This document shows, piece after piece, positions 1-9,095 of a stretch of DNA of 42,087 nt. Each line of letters starts with the position of its first letter. Position 1 is the first letter of the stretch. The stretch is from Rubrivivax sp. (GTDB taxonomy: Bacteria; Pseudomonadota; Gammaproteobacteria; Burkholderiales; Burkholderiaceae_C). Below the pieces are notes generated by a model. That model was not told where the DNA came from. It worked only from the letters and a program-made list of their open reading frames with translations, and did not search any database. The stretch is from NCBI GenBank assembly GCA_016790425.1, contig JAEUPF010000067.1, forward strand, positions 1-42,087. Direction: 5' to 3'. The position numbers were made by a program, and so were the translations under genes.

Positions 1-930
1 CTTGTTCGGACCGCATCCGCGCCCTTCCTTGATCTCCTGGTCCATGCAGCGGCTGACGAAGTCGCGCGGCGCCAGGTCCTTCAGCGTGGGCGCATAGCGC
101 TCCATGAAGCGCTCGCCGTTGCTGTTGCGCAGGATGGCGCCCTCGCCGCGGCAGCCCTCGGTCAGCAGCACGCCGGCGTTGTGCACGCCGGTGGGGTGGA
201 ACTGCCAGAACTCCATGTCCTGCAGCGGCACGCCGGCGCGCGCCGCCATGCCCAGGCCGTCGCCGGTGTTGATGAAGGCGTTGGTGCTGGCGGCGTAGAT
301 GCGGCCGGCCCCGCCGGTGGCGAAGAGGGTGACCTTGGCCTCGAGGATGTAGACCTCGCCCGTCTCCATCTCGAGCGCGGTGACACCGAGCACGTCGCCG
401 GCGGCGTCGCGGATCAGGTCCAGCGCCATCCACTCGACGAAGAAGTTCGTCTTCGCGCGCACGTTCTGCTGGTACAGCGTGTGCAGCATCGCGTGACCGG
501 TGCGGTCGGCGGCGGCGCAGGCGCGCTGCACCGGCTTTTCGCCGTAGTTGGCGGTGTGGCCGCCGAACGGGCGCTGGTAGATCGTGCCGTCGGGGTTGCG
601 GTCGAACGGCATCCCCATGTGCTCGAGTTCGTAGACGACGCGGCCCGCCTCGCGGCACATGTACTCGATGGCATCCTGGTCGCCGAGCCAGTCGCTGCCC
701 TTGACGGTGTCGTAGAAGTGGTAGTGCCAGTTGTCCTCGGCCATGTTGCCCAGGCTGGCGCCGATGCCGCCCTGCGCGGCCACGGTGTGGCTGCGCGTGG
801 GGAACACCTTGGACAGCACGGCCACGTTGAGCCCCGCCAGCGACAGCTGCAGCGAAGCGCGCATGCCCGAACCGCCGGCGCCGACGACGACGACATCGAA
901 ACGACGCTTGGGAAGGTTGGTCACTTTCAC
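1..930 (-). CDS. sdhA: Succinate dehydrogenase flavoprotein subunit, C-terminus cut by window edge
   Basis: Catalytic FAD subunit of respiratory complex II, oxidising succinate to fumarate at the inner face of the membrane. The 310 visible codons give the N-terminal Rossmann motif [10 protein letters not shown], the HTVAAQGG stretch carrying the histidine to which FAD is covalently bound in this family, and the FHPTG and CRGEGAILR substrate/FAD segments. The frame is open to base 1, so roughly half the protein lies outside. The GTG at 930 overlaps the sdhD stop as GTGA, which suggests translational coupling. A second in-frame GTG at 924 is better spaced from a GGAG, so the start is uncertain by two codons. 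sdhB is expected just beyond the left edge. Confidence 0.97.
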   Translation of the reverse strand, partial: MKVTNLPKRRFDVVVVGAGGSGMRASLQLSLAGLNVAVLSKVFPTRSHTVAAQGGIGASLGNMAEDNWHYHFYDTVKGSDWLGDQDAIEYMCREAGRVVYELEHMGMPFDRNPDGTIYQRPFGGHTANYGEKPVQRACAAADRTGHAMLHTLYQQNVRAKTNFFVEWMALDLIRDAAGDVLGVTALEMETGEVYILEAKVTLFATGGAGRIYAASTNAFINTGDGLGMAARAGVPLQDMEFWQFHPTGVHNAGVLLTEGCRGEGAILRNSNGERFMERYAPTLKDLAPRDFVSRCMDQEIKEGRGCGPNK

Positions 931-1289
931 AGTCTCCACAGCACCTGCACCATCCAGCCCGCGTGGCCCAGCAGCCACACGATCGTCAGCACCTGCAGCG
1001 TGAGGCGCGCGCCCACCGGCTTCACGTAGTCCATCCAGATGTCGCGCATGCCCACCCAGGCGTGCCAGGCCAGCGCCACGATGACCGTGAAGGTGAGCAC
1101 CTTCATCCACTGCGCCGAGAAGATGCCGGCCCAGCGGTCGTAGCCCAGCTCGCCGGGCAGCAGCAGCTGCACCAGCAGCACCAGGGTGAACAGCGCCATC
1201 AGCGCCGCCGTGAAGCGCTGGCTCAACCAGTCGCGCAGGCCATAGTGGGCGCCGACGACGACGCGCTTGGATCCGTAGTTCACCGCCAT
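927..1289 (-). CDS. sdhD: Succinate dehydrogenase membrane anchor subunit
   Basis: A 120-residue inner-membrane anchor of complex II that, with SdhC, holds haem b and the ubiquinone site. Three hydrophobic segments are visible (about residues 27-44, 60-80 and 95-117). By alignment with the E. coli protein, H76 in the [10 protein letters not shown] stretch is the haem ligand, and D87-Y88 in WMDYVKP match the quinone-site Asp82-Tyr83. The ATG at 1289 follows sdhC by 41 bases. The stop overlaps the sdhA start by four bases. No anomaly is seen. Confidence 0.95.
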   Translation of the reverse strand: MAVNYGSKRVVVGAHYGLRDWLSQRFTAALMALFTLVLLVQLLLPGELGYDRWAGIFSAQWMKVLTFTVIVALAWHAWVGMRDIWMDYVKPVGARLTLQVLTIVWLLGHAGWMVQVLWRL

Positions 1290-1330
1290 GTGTTCACCGC
1301 CGATTCGGTCGCTTCTTGCAGGCCTGCCGC

Positions 1331-1792
1331 TCAGTACCAGCCGAACAGCTTGCCCATCAGCACCAGCGTCAGTGCCAGGCTCGCCGCCAGCGTGACGATG
1401 GCCGACACGCGGCCCTGTTCCTTGCTGACGCTGTGCGTGGCGTCCATCCACAGGTGGCGCACGCCGGCAATCGCATGGTGCAGGTAGGCCCAGATCAGCG
1501 CCAGCGTCATCAGCTTCACCGCCCAGGCCGGGAAGAAGCGGAACCCCGCCGCGTAGGCGGCCCGGAAGCGCTCGTAGCTGACCTCGGACGTGAGGGTCAC
1601 GTCGAAGAGCCAGACGACGAAGGGCAGCAGCAGGAACATCAGCGCACCGCTGGCGCGATGCAGGATCGACACCACGCCGGCCAGCGGCAGCCGGTAGCCG
1701 AGCGCGTCGATGAGGCGCATCGGGCCCGGCCGGGCGGCGGCGCGGCCGCGCGCGCCGGCACCGTTGGCGCCCATCGGGGAGCTGTCTGCCAT
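1331..1792 (-). CDS. sdhC: Succinate dehydrogenase cytochrome b556 subunit
   Basis: A 153-residue haem-b membrane subunit of complex II, first gene of the sdhCDA(B) operon. The signature SILHRASG (residues 42-49) supplies the quinone-binding Ser and Arg of the family. H106 in HAIAGVRHLWMD is the expected haem ligand. Three transmembrane helices are predicted from hydrophobicity. An upstream in-frame ATG at 1828 exists, but GAGGAA eight bases before the ATG at 1792 decides the start. The first 24 residues are polar and Gly/Ala/Arg-rich, a short extension compared with the E. coli protein. Confidence 0.95.
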   Translation of the reverse strand: MADSSPMGANGAGARGRAAARPGPMRLIDALGYRLPLAGVVSILHRASGALMFLLLPFVVWLFDVTLTSEVSYERFRAAYAAGFRFFPAWAVKLMTLALIWAYLHHAIAGVRHLWMDATHSVSKEQGRVSAIVTLAASLALTLVLMGKLFGWY

Positions 1793-1980
1793 GCTGGATG
1801 TTCCTCGCTTGCTGGTGGTTCGCGCCAAGCCGGTTCGGTGGCCGGCCGCCGGCAGTGCCGGCGGCGCGCAAACCGATGAAGTCTATTGCAACGCAGCAGG
1901 CTTACGCGAAGCCTCGACGCCGGCCGCCGCCGCCGCGCGGCGTTGCAGCGCTGCCGCGCCCGGCACGCGGGACGGCAACA
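1793..1980 (-). promoter_or_regulatory. Leader region of the sdh operon
   Basis: The 188 bases between the regulator gene and sdhC carry no gene and must hold the sdh promoter, unless transcription enters from the regulator. The only less GC-rich patch is around 1870-1895 (minus strand TTGCAATAGACTTCAT). I cannot call convincing -35/-10 hexamers. The CATAAGA repeat found upstream of the regulator does not recur here. Confidence 0.35.
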
Positions 1981-2835
1981 TCAACTCAACTCGTTGCGAT
2001 AGTGATGGCTCGCCGTGTGATAGAGGCCGCGGCGCAGTTCGACCGGGCGGTCGCCGTAGGTGAACGAGCGCCGCTCCACCTGAAGCAGTGGCGTGCCTTG
2101 CGGCAGCCGCAACAGCGCCGCCGCTTCCGCACTGGCGGGCACGGCTCGGATGCGCTCCTCGGCGCGGATCATGCGCACCGAGTACTCGGCCTCGAACAGG
2201 CGATACAGCGGCCCGCGCCATTGCTCCAGCTTCGCGGCATCCAGCCCCTTGAACGCCGCGCCGGGCAGCCACAGGTCGTCCAGCACCACCGGCCGCTCGC
2301 CTTCGAGCAGCAGCCGGCGCACCTCGACCACCGGCTCGCCGGGTGCCAGTTGCAGCGCGCGCGCCACTTCCTCGCTGCTGCGCATGCGCCGGCAGTCGAG
2401 CAGCCGCCGATCGAGCGCCGGCGGCGGCCCGCCGACATCGCGTGCCAGGCGCAGGAAGCGGTAGCGCGTGCCTTCTTCGGCATGCGTGGCGACGAAGGTG
2501 CCCTTGCCCTGGCGGCGCACGAGCAGGTTCTCCGCGGCCAGGGCGTCGATGGCCTTGCGCACGGTGCCCTGGCTGACCTTGTAGCGTGCCGCCAACTCGT
2601 GTTCGCTGGGGATCGGCTGCCCCGGCTGCCACTCGCCCAGTTGGAGGCTGCGCAGCAGCAGCGACTTGATCTGCTGGTACAGCGGCACGTACTCGGGCAA
2701 CGCTTCAGAAGCCGCAGGCAAGCCCGCCAGCGAAGCCTCACGCGGCTGCCGTGGCGCGGGCGAAACAGGCATTGCGCTCGTCGCGCTCGACGCGGGAGGT
2801 GCGGCACCCTGGGCCATGCCGCGATTGTCGCGCAT
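1981..2835 (-). CDS. GntR-family (HutC/UTRA) transcriptional regulator
   Basis: A 284-residue regulator. Residues about 48-118 form the winged helix, with the typical [21 protein letters not shown] recognition region and the QGKGTFV wing. Residues about 130-275 form a UTRA ligand-binding domain of the HutC subfamily. It sits between sdhC and mdh, an arrangement I recall as common in Burkholderiales, so control of TCA-cycle genes in response to a carboxylate or related ligand is a reasonable inference. The ligand is unknown. The first 45 residues are Ala/Pro-rich and probably disordered. The start is not firmly decided: the ATG at 2835 has GAGGG only three bases upstream, and an internal ATG at 2817 has no ribosome site. 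Confidence 0.88.
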   Translation of the reverse strand: MRDNRGMAQGAAPPASSATSAMPVSPAPRQPREASLAGLPAASEALPEYVPLYQQIKSLLLRSLQLGEWQPGQPIPSEHELAARYKVSQGTVRKAIDALAAENLLVRRQGKGTFVATHAEEGTRYRFLRLARDVGGPPPALDRRLLDCRRMRSSEEVARALQLAPGEPVVEVRRLLLEGERPVVLDDLWLPGAAFKGLDAAKLEQWRGPLYRLFEAEYSVRMIRAEERIRAVPASAEAAALLRLPQGTPLLQVERRSFTYGDRPVELRRGLYHTASHHYRNELS

Positions 2836-2851
2836 GCGCCCTCTGGTCCTG

Positions 2852-2865
2852 CATAAGACATAAGA
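2852..2865. promoter_or_regulatory. Tandem CATAAGA repeat, candidate GntR operator
   Basis: Two perfect head-to-tail copies of CATAAGA (2852-2858 and 2859-2865; TCTTATG on the other strand) form an AT-rich island in otherwise GC-rich sequence. They lie 17 bases upstream of the regulator start and 124 bases upstream of mdh. The position fits an operator for autoregulation and control of mdh. Binding is inferred, not shown. Confidence 0.5.
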
Positions 2866-2988
2866 GTCGCGTCAGGCCGGTCAGTAGAATCCCGGCCCCA
2901 TCGACAGGCGCCTCGCGCGCGCCGCGTTCGGCCAGCGCCAACCCGAGCGCCAATGCCCTTCCTTCTTTCTTCCTCCAGGAGTCCTGCC

Positions 2989-3975
<987 letters not shown>

Positions 3976-4011
3976 AGCGCGCGGGCAGCACCTGGGCCTG
4001 CCGGCGTCGCG

Positions 4012-4767
4012 GTGCCGCTCGACCTGCCCTGGCCCGACCTCGCGGCGATGATCGCCGCGGTCTCGCTGGGCTACACCCTGTTCGGCTTCGGCGGCTTCGG
4101 CGCCAACATCGTGGCGCTGCCGCTGGCGGCGCACTTCGTGCCGCTACGCTTCGCGGTGCCGATGATGCTGGCGCTGGACATCACCGCGGCTTCGTTCCTC
4201 GGCCTGCGCAACCGCCGTCTGGTCGAAGGGCGCGAACTGCTGCGCCTGCTGCCGTGGCTTCTGACGGGCATGTTCGTCGGCGCCACCGTGCTGGCGCAGG
4301 CCAACGACCGCATCCTGCTGGCGCTGCTGGGCGGCTTCGTGCTGGCGGTGGCGCTGTGGAGCCTGTACGGCACGCGCCAGGGCGCTGCCGCGCAGGCACC
4401 GGCGTCGCCGCGCTGGGCGCTGCCGGTGGGCCTCTCCGGCGGCGTCTTCTCGGCCCTGTTCGGCAGCGGCGGGCCGCTGTACACGCTGTACCTGGCTCGC
4501 CGCGTGCACGACCCGGCGCGGCTGCGCGCCAGCATCGCCACGCTGATCCTCGGCGCGGCGCTGGTGCGCGGCGCGCTCTTCCTCGGCAACGGCCTGCTGG
4601 CGCAGCCCGGGCTCCTGGCCACGTCGCTGGCGCTGGCGCCGGGGGCGGCGCTGGGCTACTTTGCCGGCAGCCGCCTGCACGCGAAGCTGCCCGCGGCGCG
4701 AGTGCGCCAGGGCGTGTGGCTGATGCTCGTCGCCAGCGGCGCCAGCCTGCTGTGGCGTTCGTTGTGA
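4012..4767 (+). CDS. TauE/SafE-family membrane permease
   Basis: A 251-residue polytopic membrane protein with about eight hydrophobic helices and an internal duplication. The [20 protein letters not shown] stretch near residue 24 and [22 protein letters not shown] near residue 143 are the paired half-repeat signatures of the TauE/SafE (DUF81) family. Members export or import sulfite, sulfonates or other small anions; the substrate cannot be read from sequence. The start at GTG 4012, 36 bases after mdh, has no clear ribosome site. An in-frame ATG at 4048 is an alternative. It may be read through from mdh. Confidence 0.85.
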   Translation: MPLDLPWPDLAAMIAAVSLGYTLFGFGGFGANIVALPLAAHFVPLRFAVPMMLALDITAASFLGLRNRRLVEGRELLRLLPWLLTGMFVGATVLAQANDRILLALLGGFVLAVALWSLYGTRQGAAAQAPASPRWALPVGLSGGVFSALFGSGGPLYTLYLARRVHDPARLRASIATLILGAALVRGALFLGNGLLAQPGLLATSLALAPGAALGYFAGSRLHAKLPAARVRQGVWLMLVASGASLLWRSL

Positions 4768-4778
4768 ACGCGTGAAGC

Positions 4779-4830
4779 GAAGCGGGTGGCGCGGCGGCCG
4801 CGGGTGAGGCCGCGCCGGACCGCCCGCTTC
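4779..4830. terminator. Large hairpin between convergent permease and galU genes
   Basis: GAAGCGGG (4779-4786) pairs with CCCGCTTC (4823-4830). Inside it, GGCGCGGC (4788-4795) pairs with GCCGCGCC (4809-4816). The outer arm overlaps the galU stop codon. It lies between convergent genes, so it could stop transcription both ways. There is no T-tract, so a pure intrinsic terminator is not certain. Confidence 0.5.
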
Positions 4831-5716
4831 AGCGGATCTGCAGCTCGATCTGCTGCTTCAGGAACTCGCGGAACGCCGGCCCCAGTTCGGGGTGCGTCAG
4901 GGCCAGCGAGACGTTGGCTTCGAGGAAGCCCTCGCGGCTGCCACAGTCGTAGCGCGTGCCTTCGTAGCGATAGGCATGCACCTTCTCGCGCTTGAGCAGC
5001 GCGGCGATGCCGTCGGTGAGCTGGATCTCGCCGCCGACACCGCGCACGTTGTTGGCCAGTTCCTGGAAGATCGCCGGGGTCAGGATGTAGCGCCCGGCCA
5101 CGCCCAGCCGCGACGGCGCCACTTCGGGTGCCGGCTTCTCGACGATGCGGCGCACTTCGACCGTCACGTCGTCGACCGGCACGCCGTCGACGATGCCGTA
5201 GCGGCGCGTCTGGTCCTTGGGCACCTCGCGCACGGCGAGGATCGAGGTGCCCCACTTCTCGTACTGCTGCACCATCTGCGCCAGCACCGGCACCTCGCCG
5301 ATCATCAGGTCGTCGGCCAGCAGCACCGCGAACGGGTCGCCGTTGACGAGCCGGTGCGCGCACATCACCGCGTGCCCCAGGCCCAGCGCCTGCGCCTGGC
5401 GCACGTAGACGCAGTCCATGTCGTCGGGCTTGACCTTGCGCACCAGCGCCAGCAGATCCTGCTTGTTCGCTTCCTCGAGCGCCTGCTCCAGCTCCCACGT
5501 CAGGTCGAAGTGGTCCTCGATCGAGCGCTTGTGGCGGCCGGTGACGAAGATCATCTGCCGCACGCCGGCGGCGTAGGCCTCCTCGACGGCGTACTGGATC
5601 AGCGGCTTGTCGACGACCGGCAGCATCTCCTTGGGCTGCGCCTTCGTGGCCGGCAGGAAACGAGTGCCCAGCCCCGCCACGGGGAAGACGGCCTTGCGGA
5701 TCGGTGCTGCTTTCAT
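4829..5716 (-). CDS. galU: UTP--glucose-1-phosphate uridylyltransferase
   Basis: A 295-residue cytoplasmic enzyme making UDP-glucose from UTP and glucose-1-phosphate, a precursor for LPS, exopolysaccharide and trehalose. The nucleotidyltransferase signature GLGTRFLPATKAQPKEMLP begins at residue 15. The full length matches the family, and the DDLMIG, EKP and RYILTP segments are present. The start ATG at 5716 has only a weak purine stretch upstream. It is transcribed alone. UDP-glucose could feed the sugar cluster at 30.6-37.6 kb, but no direct link is visible. Confidence 0.95.
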   Translation of the reverse strand: MKAAPIRKAVFPVAGLGTRFLPATKAQPKEMLPVVDKPLIQYAVEEAYAAGVRQMIFVTGRHKRSIEDHFDLTWELEQALEEANKQDLLALVRKVKPDDMDCVYVRQAQALGLGHAVMCAHRLVNGDPFAVLLADDLMIGEVPVLAQMVQQYEKWGTSILAVREVPKDQTRRYGIVDGVPVDDVTVEVRRIVEKPAPEVAPSRLGVAGRYILTPAIFQELANNVRGVGGEIQLTDGIAALLKREKVHAYRYEGTRYDCGSREGFLEANVSLALTHPELGPAFREFLKQQIELQIR

Positions 5717-5936
5717 CGCTGGATTGGTGCTGGTCGTGAGCCCCGGCCGTGGAGCAACCGGTGTGCCTGCCGCCGACCGGGCGGCAGCTCCCTGTGGGCC
5801 CGGTCCGCGAAGGCCGAGCCCGGCAATCTTGCACCATGTGCGACGACGGCGGCCCGGCGCGCGTCGTGCAATGCCCCCGGGTTTCGCGCCGGCTTCGCTT
5901 CCGGAGGTCAGAGCAGGCGCGATTGGCGCAATTGCG

Positions 5937-7436
5937 TCACGCCCGGGCCGCCGCGGCGCGGCTGCGGCCGAGCAGTCGCCGCAGCAGCGGCCAGAACCAC
6001 ACGACGAGCGTCAGCGCGCCCAGAGCGCCGGCGATCGGCCGCTCGAAGAAGGCGGCGACGCTGCCGTCGGCCTTCACCAGGCTGGCGAAGAAGTTCTCCT
6101 CGAGCATCGTGCCGAGCACCACGCCCAGGATCGTCGGCGCGATCGGGAAGCCGAAGCGCTCCATGAAGAACGCCACCACGCCGGCCACGAGCATGATGAC
6201 GACGCCGAAGGCGGTGTTGTTGATCGCGAAGCTGCCGACGACGCAGAAGAGCAGGATCAGCGGCATCAGCACCGAACCCGGGATGCGCAGCAGCTGCTTG
6301 GCCGCCTTGATGGCCGCCCAGCCGAGCGGCAGCATCAGCAGCTGCGCCAGGATGAAGACGATGAAGACGGCGTAGATGTTCTGCGGGTTGTGCACGAACA
6401 GCGTCGGGCCCGGGTTCATGTTCTTCAGGTACAGCACGCCGATGGCGATGGCGGTGATCGAGTCGCCCGGGATGCCGAACACGAGCGCCGGGATCCAGGC
6501 GCCGCCGAGCGCGGAGTTGTTCGCCGCGCCCGACTCGACGATGCCCTCGACATGCCCGGTGCCGAACTTCTCCGGCTCCTTGGAGAACTTCTTCGACATC
6601 GCATACGACATCCACGCCGCGATGTCGGCACCGGCGCCGGGCAGCGCGCCGATCGCCGTGCCGAGCGCCGATCCGCGCAGGAGCTGCACGGGGTACTTCT
6701 TCAGCAGCGCCCACATGCCGGCGAAGACGTTGCCGAACGGCCGTTCCACCACCATCACCGCGCGCTCGCTGGCCAGGCTGTAGCGCAGCACCTCGGAGAT
6801 CGCGAACATGCCGATCATCAGCGGGATCATCGAGATGCCGCCGGTCAGCTCGGCGTTGCCGAAGGTGTAGCGCGGCGCGCCGGCCGGGTTGTCCAGCCCG
6901 ACGCAGGAAACGAGCAGGCCCAGCAGCAGCGAGACGATCGCCTTCAGTGGGTCGCTGCCGGCGATGAACACGGCGCACGACAACCCCAGCAGCACGAGCC
7001 AGAAATACTCGAACGAGCTGAACTTCAGCGCCACCTCGGCCAGCGCCGGCGCGGCGACGATCAGCACCAGCACGCCGAAGATGCCGCCCCGCACCGAGAA
7101 CACCAGCCCCGAGCCGAGCGCGAGCTCGGGCCGGCCGCTGCGGGTGATGAGGTAGGCCTCGTCGGTGTAGGCGGCGCTGGCGGGCGTGCCCGGCATGCGC
7201 AGCAGCGCGCTGGGGATGTCGCCGCTGAAGATGGCCATCGCCGTGGCGGTGACGATCGCCGCCACCGCCGGCACCGGCGGCATGAAGAACGTCACCGGCA
7301 CCAGCAGCGCCGTGGCCATCGTCGCCGTCAGGCCGGGGATGGCGCCGACGAAGAGGCCGAAGACCGCCGAGAAAAGGATCACCAGCAGCACGTAGGGCTC
7401 GAAGACGAGCCCGAAAGCGGTGACGACGGCATCCAT
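5937..7436 (-). CDS. tctA: Tripartite tricarboxylate transporter, large permease subunit
   Basis: A 499-residue integral membrane protein with about 12 helices, the main channel subunit of a TTT/TctCBA secondary transporter. The family signatures are present: GAIPGLTATMATALLVP near residue 32, the internal repeat motif LPGAGADIAAWMSYAMSKK, and the AANNSALGGAWIPALVFGIPG stretch. It is third in the run tctC-tctB-tctA and follows tctB by 22 bases. Transport of a tri- or dicarboxylate driven by an ion gradient is the known role; the solute is set by TctC. The 220 bases between it and galU contain no gene. Confidence 0.93.
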   Translation of the reverse strand: MDAVVTAFGLVFEPYVLLVILFSAVFGLFVGAIPGLTATMATALLVPVTFFMPPVPAVAAIVTATAMAIFSGDIPSALLRMPGTPASAAYTDEAYLITRSGRPELALGSGLVFSVRGGIFGVLVLIVAAPALAEVALKFSSFEYFWLVLLGLSCAVFIAGSDPLKAIVSLLLGLLVSCVGLDNPAGAPRYTFGNAELTGGISMIPLMIGMFAISEVLRYSLASERAVMVVERPFGNVFAGMWALLKKYPVQLLRGSALGTAIGALPGAGADIAAWMSYAMSKKFSKEPEKFGTGHVEGIVESGAANNSALGGAWIPALVFGIPGDSITAIAIGVLYLKNMNPGPTLFVHNPQNIYAVFIVFILAQLLMLPLGWAAIKAAKQLLRIPGSVLMPLILLFCVVGSFAINNTAFGVVIMLVAGVVAFFMERFGFPIAPTILGVVLGTMLEENFFASLVKADGSVAAFFERPIAGALGALTLVVWFWPLLRRLLGRSRAAAARA

Positions 7437-7458
7437 CGGCTGCGGCCTCGCGCGCAGG

Positions 7459-7932
7459 TCAGTAGAACGGCCGCAGCACGCCCCACGGCAGCGGCACGCG
7501 CAAGAGCTTGTAGAACACGAAGTGCACGACGAGGGTGCCGCCGATCGACCACAGCAGCGCCGCGCGCCAGCTGGTGCCGAAGGCCAGGCAGCCGGCCAGC
7601 ACCATCAGCGGCGCGACGAGCAGGAAGCCCAGGCGGTCGGCGAACAGCAGGTAGCCCAGCAGCGAAGCGAGCACGATCGCCGCGGCGGCGTAGCGCACCG
7701 GCGGCACGGGTGCCGGCGCGCCGGGCTGAACGTCCGCCTGGGCAGCGCCGCGCGAGCGCCGCAGCACGAGCAGCACGCCGCACACCGCGAGGCCGGCGCC
7801 GACGAGCGTGGGCAGGAAGCCGGCGCCGACCTTCTGCCCGGGCACCGCCGGAAACGCGCGCGCCGTCCAAACGACGAGCGCGCCGAGGGCGGCCAGCGCG
7901 GCGCCGACCGCGCGGTCCGTTCGCTGCGACAC
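7459..7932 (-). CDS. tctB: Tripartite tricarboxylate transporter, small permease subunit
   Basis: A 157-residue four-helix membrane protein of the TctB family. It has a hydrophobic first helix (about residues 9-27), a loop with VGAGFLPTLVG (the GxGFxP pattern typical of TctB), then three helices ending in a short RVPLPWGVLRPFY tail, which is characteristic of the family. It follows tctC by 20 bases and precedes tctA by 22, so the three genes are one transcription unit. Confidence 0.9.
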   Translation of the reverse strand: MSQRTDRAVGAALAALGALVVWTARAFPAVPGQKVGAGFLPTLVGAGLAVCGVLLVLRRSRGAAQADVQPGAPAPVPPVRYAAAAIVLASLLGYLLFADRLGFLLVAPLMVLAGCLAFGTSWRAALLWSIGGTLVVHFVFYKLLRVPLPWGVLRPFY

Positions 7933-7952
7933 CGGCGCGCGTCCGCCCGGCG

Positions 7953-8963
7953 CTACTTGGCCAGGCCCACGGCCGTCATCACCGCCTTCATGTCGGCGTC
8001 GGCCTTGGCCATGAAGGCGGCGAACTCGCTGCCGTTACCCCACAAGAGGCCGAAGCCGCGCTGGGCCATGAAGTCCTTGTATTCCTTGCTGTCGTAGGCC
8101 TTCTTCACCGAGGCTTCCAGGCGCGCCGCCACGTTGGCCGGCAGGCCCTTGGGTGCCGCGATGCCGCGCCAGGCGCCGGTGGCCCAGTCGGAGCCGGTGG
8201 CTTCCTTCAGCGTCGGCACGTTGGGGAACAACGCCGCGCGCTGCGTGGCCATCACCGACAGCGACTTCACCTTGCCCGCTTCGATCAGCGAGCGCGCCTC
8301 CGGCAGCGAGCACGGCACGAACTCCACGCCGCCGGCCACCAGGTCCTGCAGCCCCGGCGCAGCGCCGTTGCTCGGCACCCACGGCACGGCCGCCGGGTCG
8401 ACCTTCGCGTCGCGCAACCAGCCGGCCAGCGCCAGGTGCCAGATGCCGCCCTGGCCGGTGCCCGAAGCCTTGAACTTGCCCGGGTTCGCCTTCACCGCGG
8501 CCAGCACGTCGGCCATCGTCTTGTACGAGGCGTCGGCACGCACCTGGAAGCCGGCCGGGTCGAGGTTCACCAGCGCGATCGGCGTGTAGCTCGCCCCCGA
8601 CAGCTCGGTGAGCTTCTGGTGATGCATCATGGTGATCTCCACCGTGATCATCCCGATCGTGTAGCCGTCGGGCGGCGCGCCGGCGATGGCCGCGTGGCCC
8701 ACCACACCCGAGCCGCCGGTGCGGTTCACCACGTTCACCGGCTGGCCGAGGTCCTTCTCCATCAGGTTGGCGATCATCCGCGCCACCGCATCGGTGCCGC
8801 CGCCGGCACCCCAGGGCACCACCAGCGTCAGCGGGCGGTCCGGGTTCCAGGCCTGGGCCATCGCCGCCGGCGCGCCCAGGGCGCCGAGAGCGGCGAGGCC
8901 GGCGGCCAGGAGCGCGGCGAGGGCGGTGCGGCGGGAGCGCGAAGCGCGCAGGGGCGTGGACAT
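7953..8963 (-). CDS. tctC: Periplasmic tripartite tricarboxylate receptor (Bug family)
   Basis: A 336-residue periplasmic solute-binding protein. A signal peptide (twin Arg/Ser basic start, hydrophobic residues about 13-33, probable cleavage after AMAQA) precedes the Bug fold, with the classic N-terminal RPLTLVVPWGAGGGTDA and the later GHAAIAGAPPDGYTIG segment, which contact the carboxylate ligand. GGAGA nine bases upstream supports the ATG at 8963. As first gene of tctCBA and divergent from a CitE-like lyase, it probably captures the carboxylate that the lyase pathway metabolises. No TctDE two-component genes are adjacent. Confidence 0.92.
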   Translation of the reverse strand: MSTPLRASRSRRTALAALLAAGLAALGALGAPAAMAQAWNPDRPLTLVVPWGAGGGTDAVARMIANLMEKDLGQPVNVVNRTGGSGVVGHAAIAGAPPDGYTIGMITVEITMMHHQKLTELSGASYTPIALVNLDPAGFQVRADASYKTMADVLAAVKANPGKFKASGTGQGGIWHLALAGWLRDAKVDPAAVPWVPSNGAAPGLQDLVAGGVEFVPCSLPEARSLIEAGKVKSLSVMATQRAALFPNVPTLKEATGSDWATGAWRGIAAPKGLPANVAARLEASVKKAYDSKEYKDFMAQRGFGLLWGNGSEFAAFMAKADADMKAVMTAVGLAK

Positions 8964-9079
8964 CGTCGGGTCTCCTAATCGTCATACCTTACGAAGGCGC
9001 GCGCAGACTGCCAGCGTTGCCGCCGGCGCAACAGGCGGGAAAACCCAGCCTGGGGAGACAACCGCCGCGGCTGCACGCC

Positions 9080-9085
9080 TATCAT
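9080..9085 (+). promoter_or_regulatory. TATCAT -10-like hexamer just before the lyase gene
   Basis: TATCAT at 9080-9085 is close to the sigma70 -10 consensus and ends ten bases before the ATG at 9096. If used, transcription would begin at or near the start codon and give a leaderless message. No clear -35 is seen. Confidence 0.35.
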
Positions 9086-9095
9086 GCGGCGCGCC

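Noticed and set aside
5829-5870. Inverted repeat around TTGCAC and CGTCGTGCAA between galU and tctA
   Set aside because: Arms match only with an insertion; too imperfect to call an operator or terminator.
5607-8978. Very long plus-strand open frame (over 1,100 codons) opposite tctABC
   Set aside because: Arg/His/Gln-rich shadow of the tct genes in GC-rich DNA; no family motif, and the minus-strand genes are clearly recognised.
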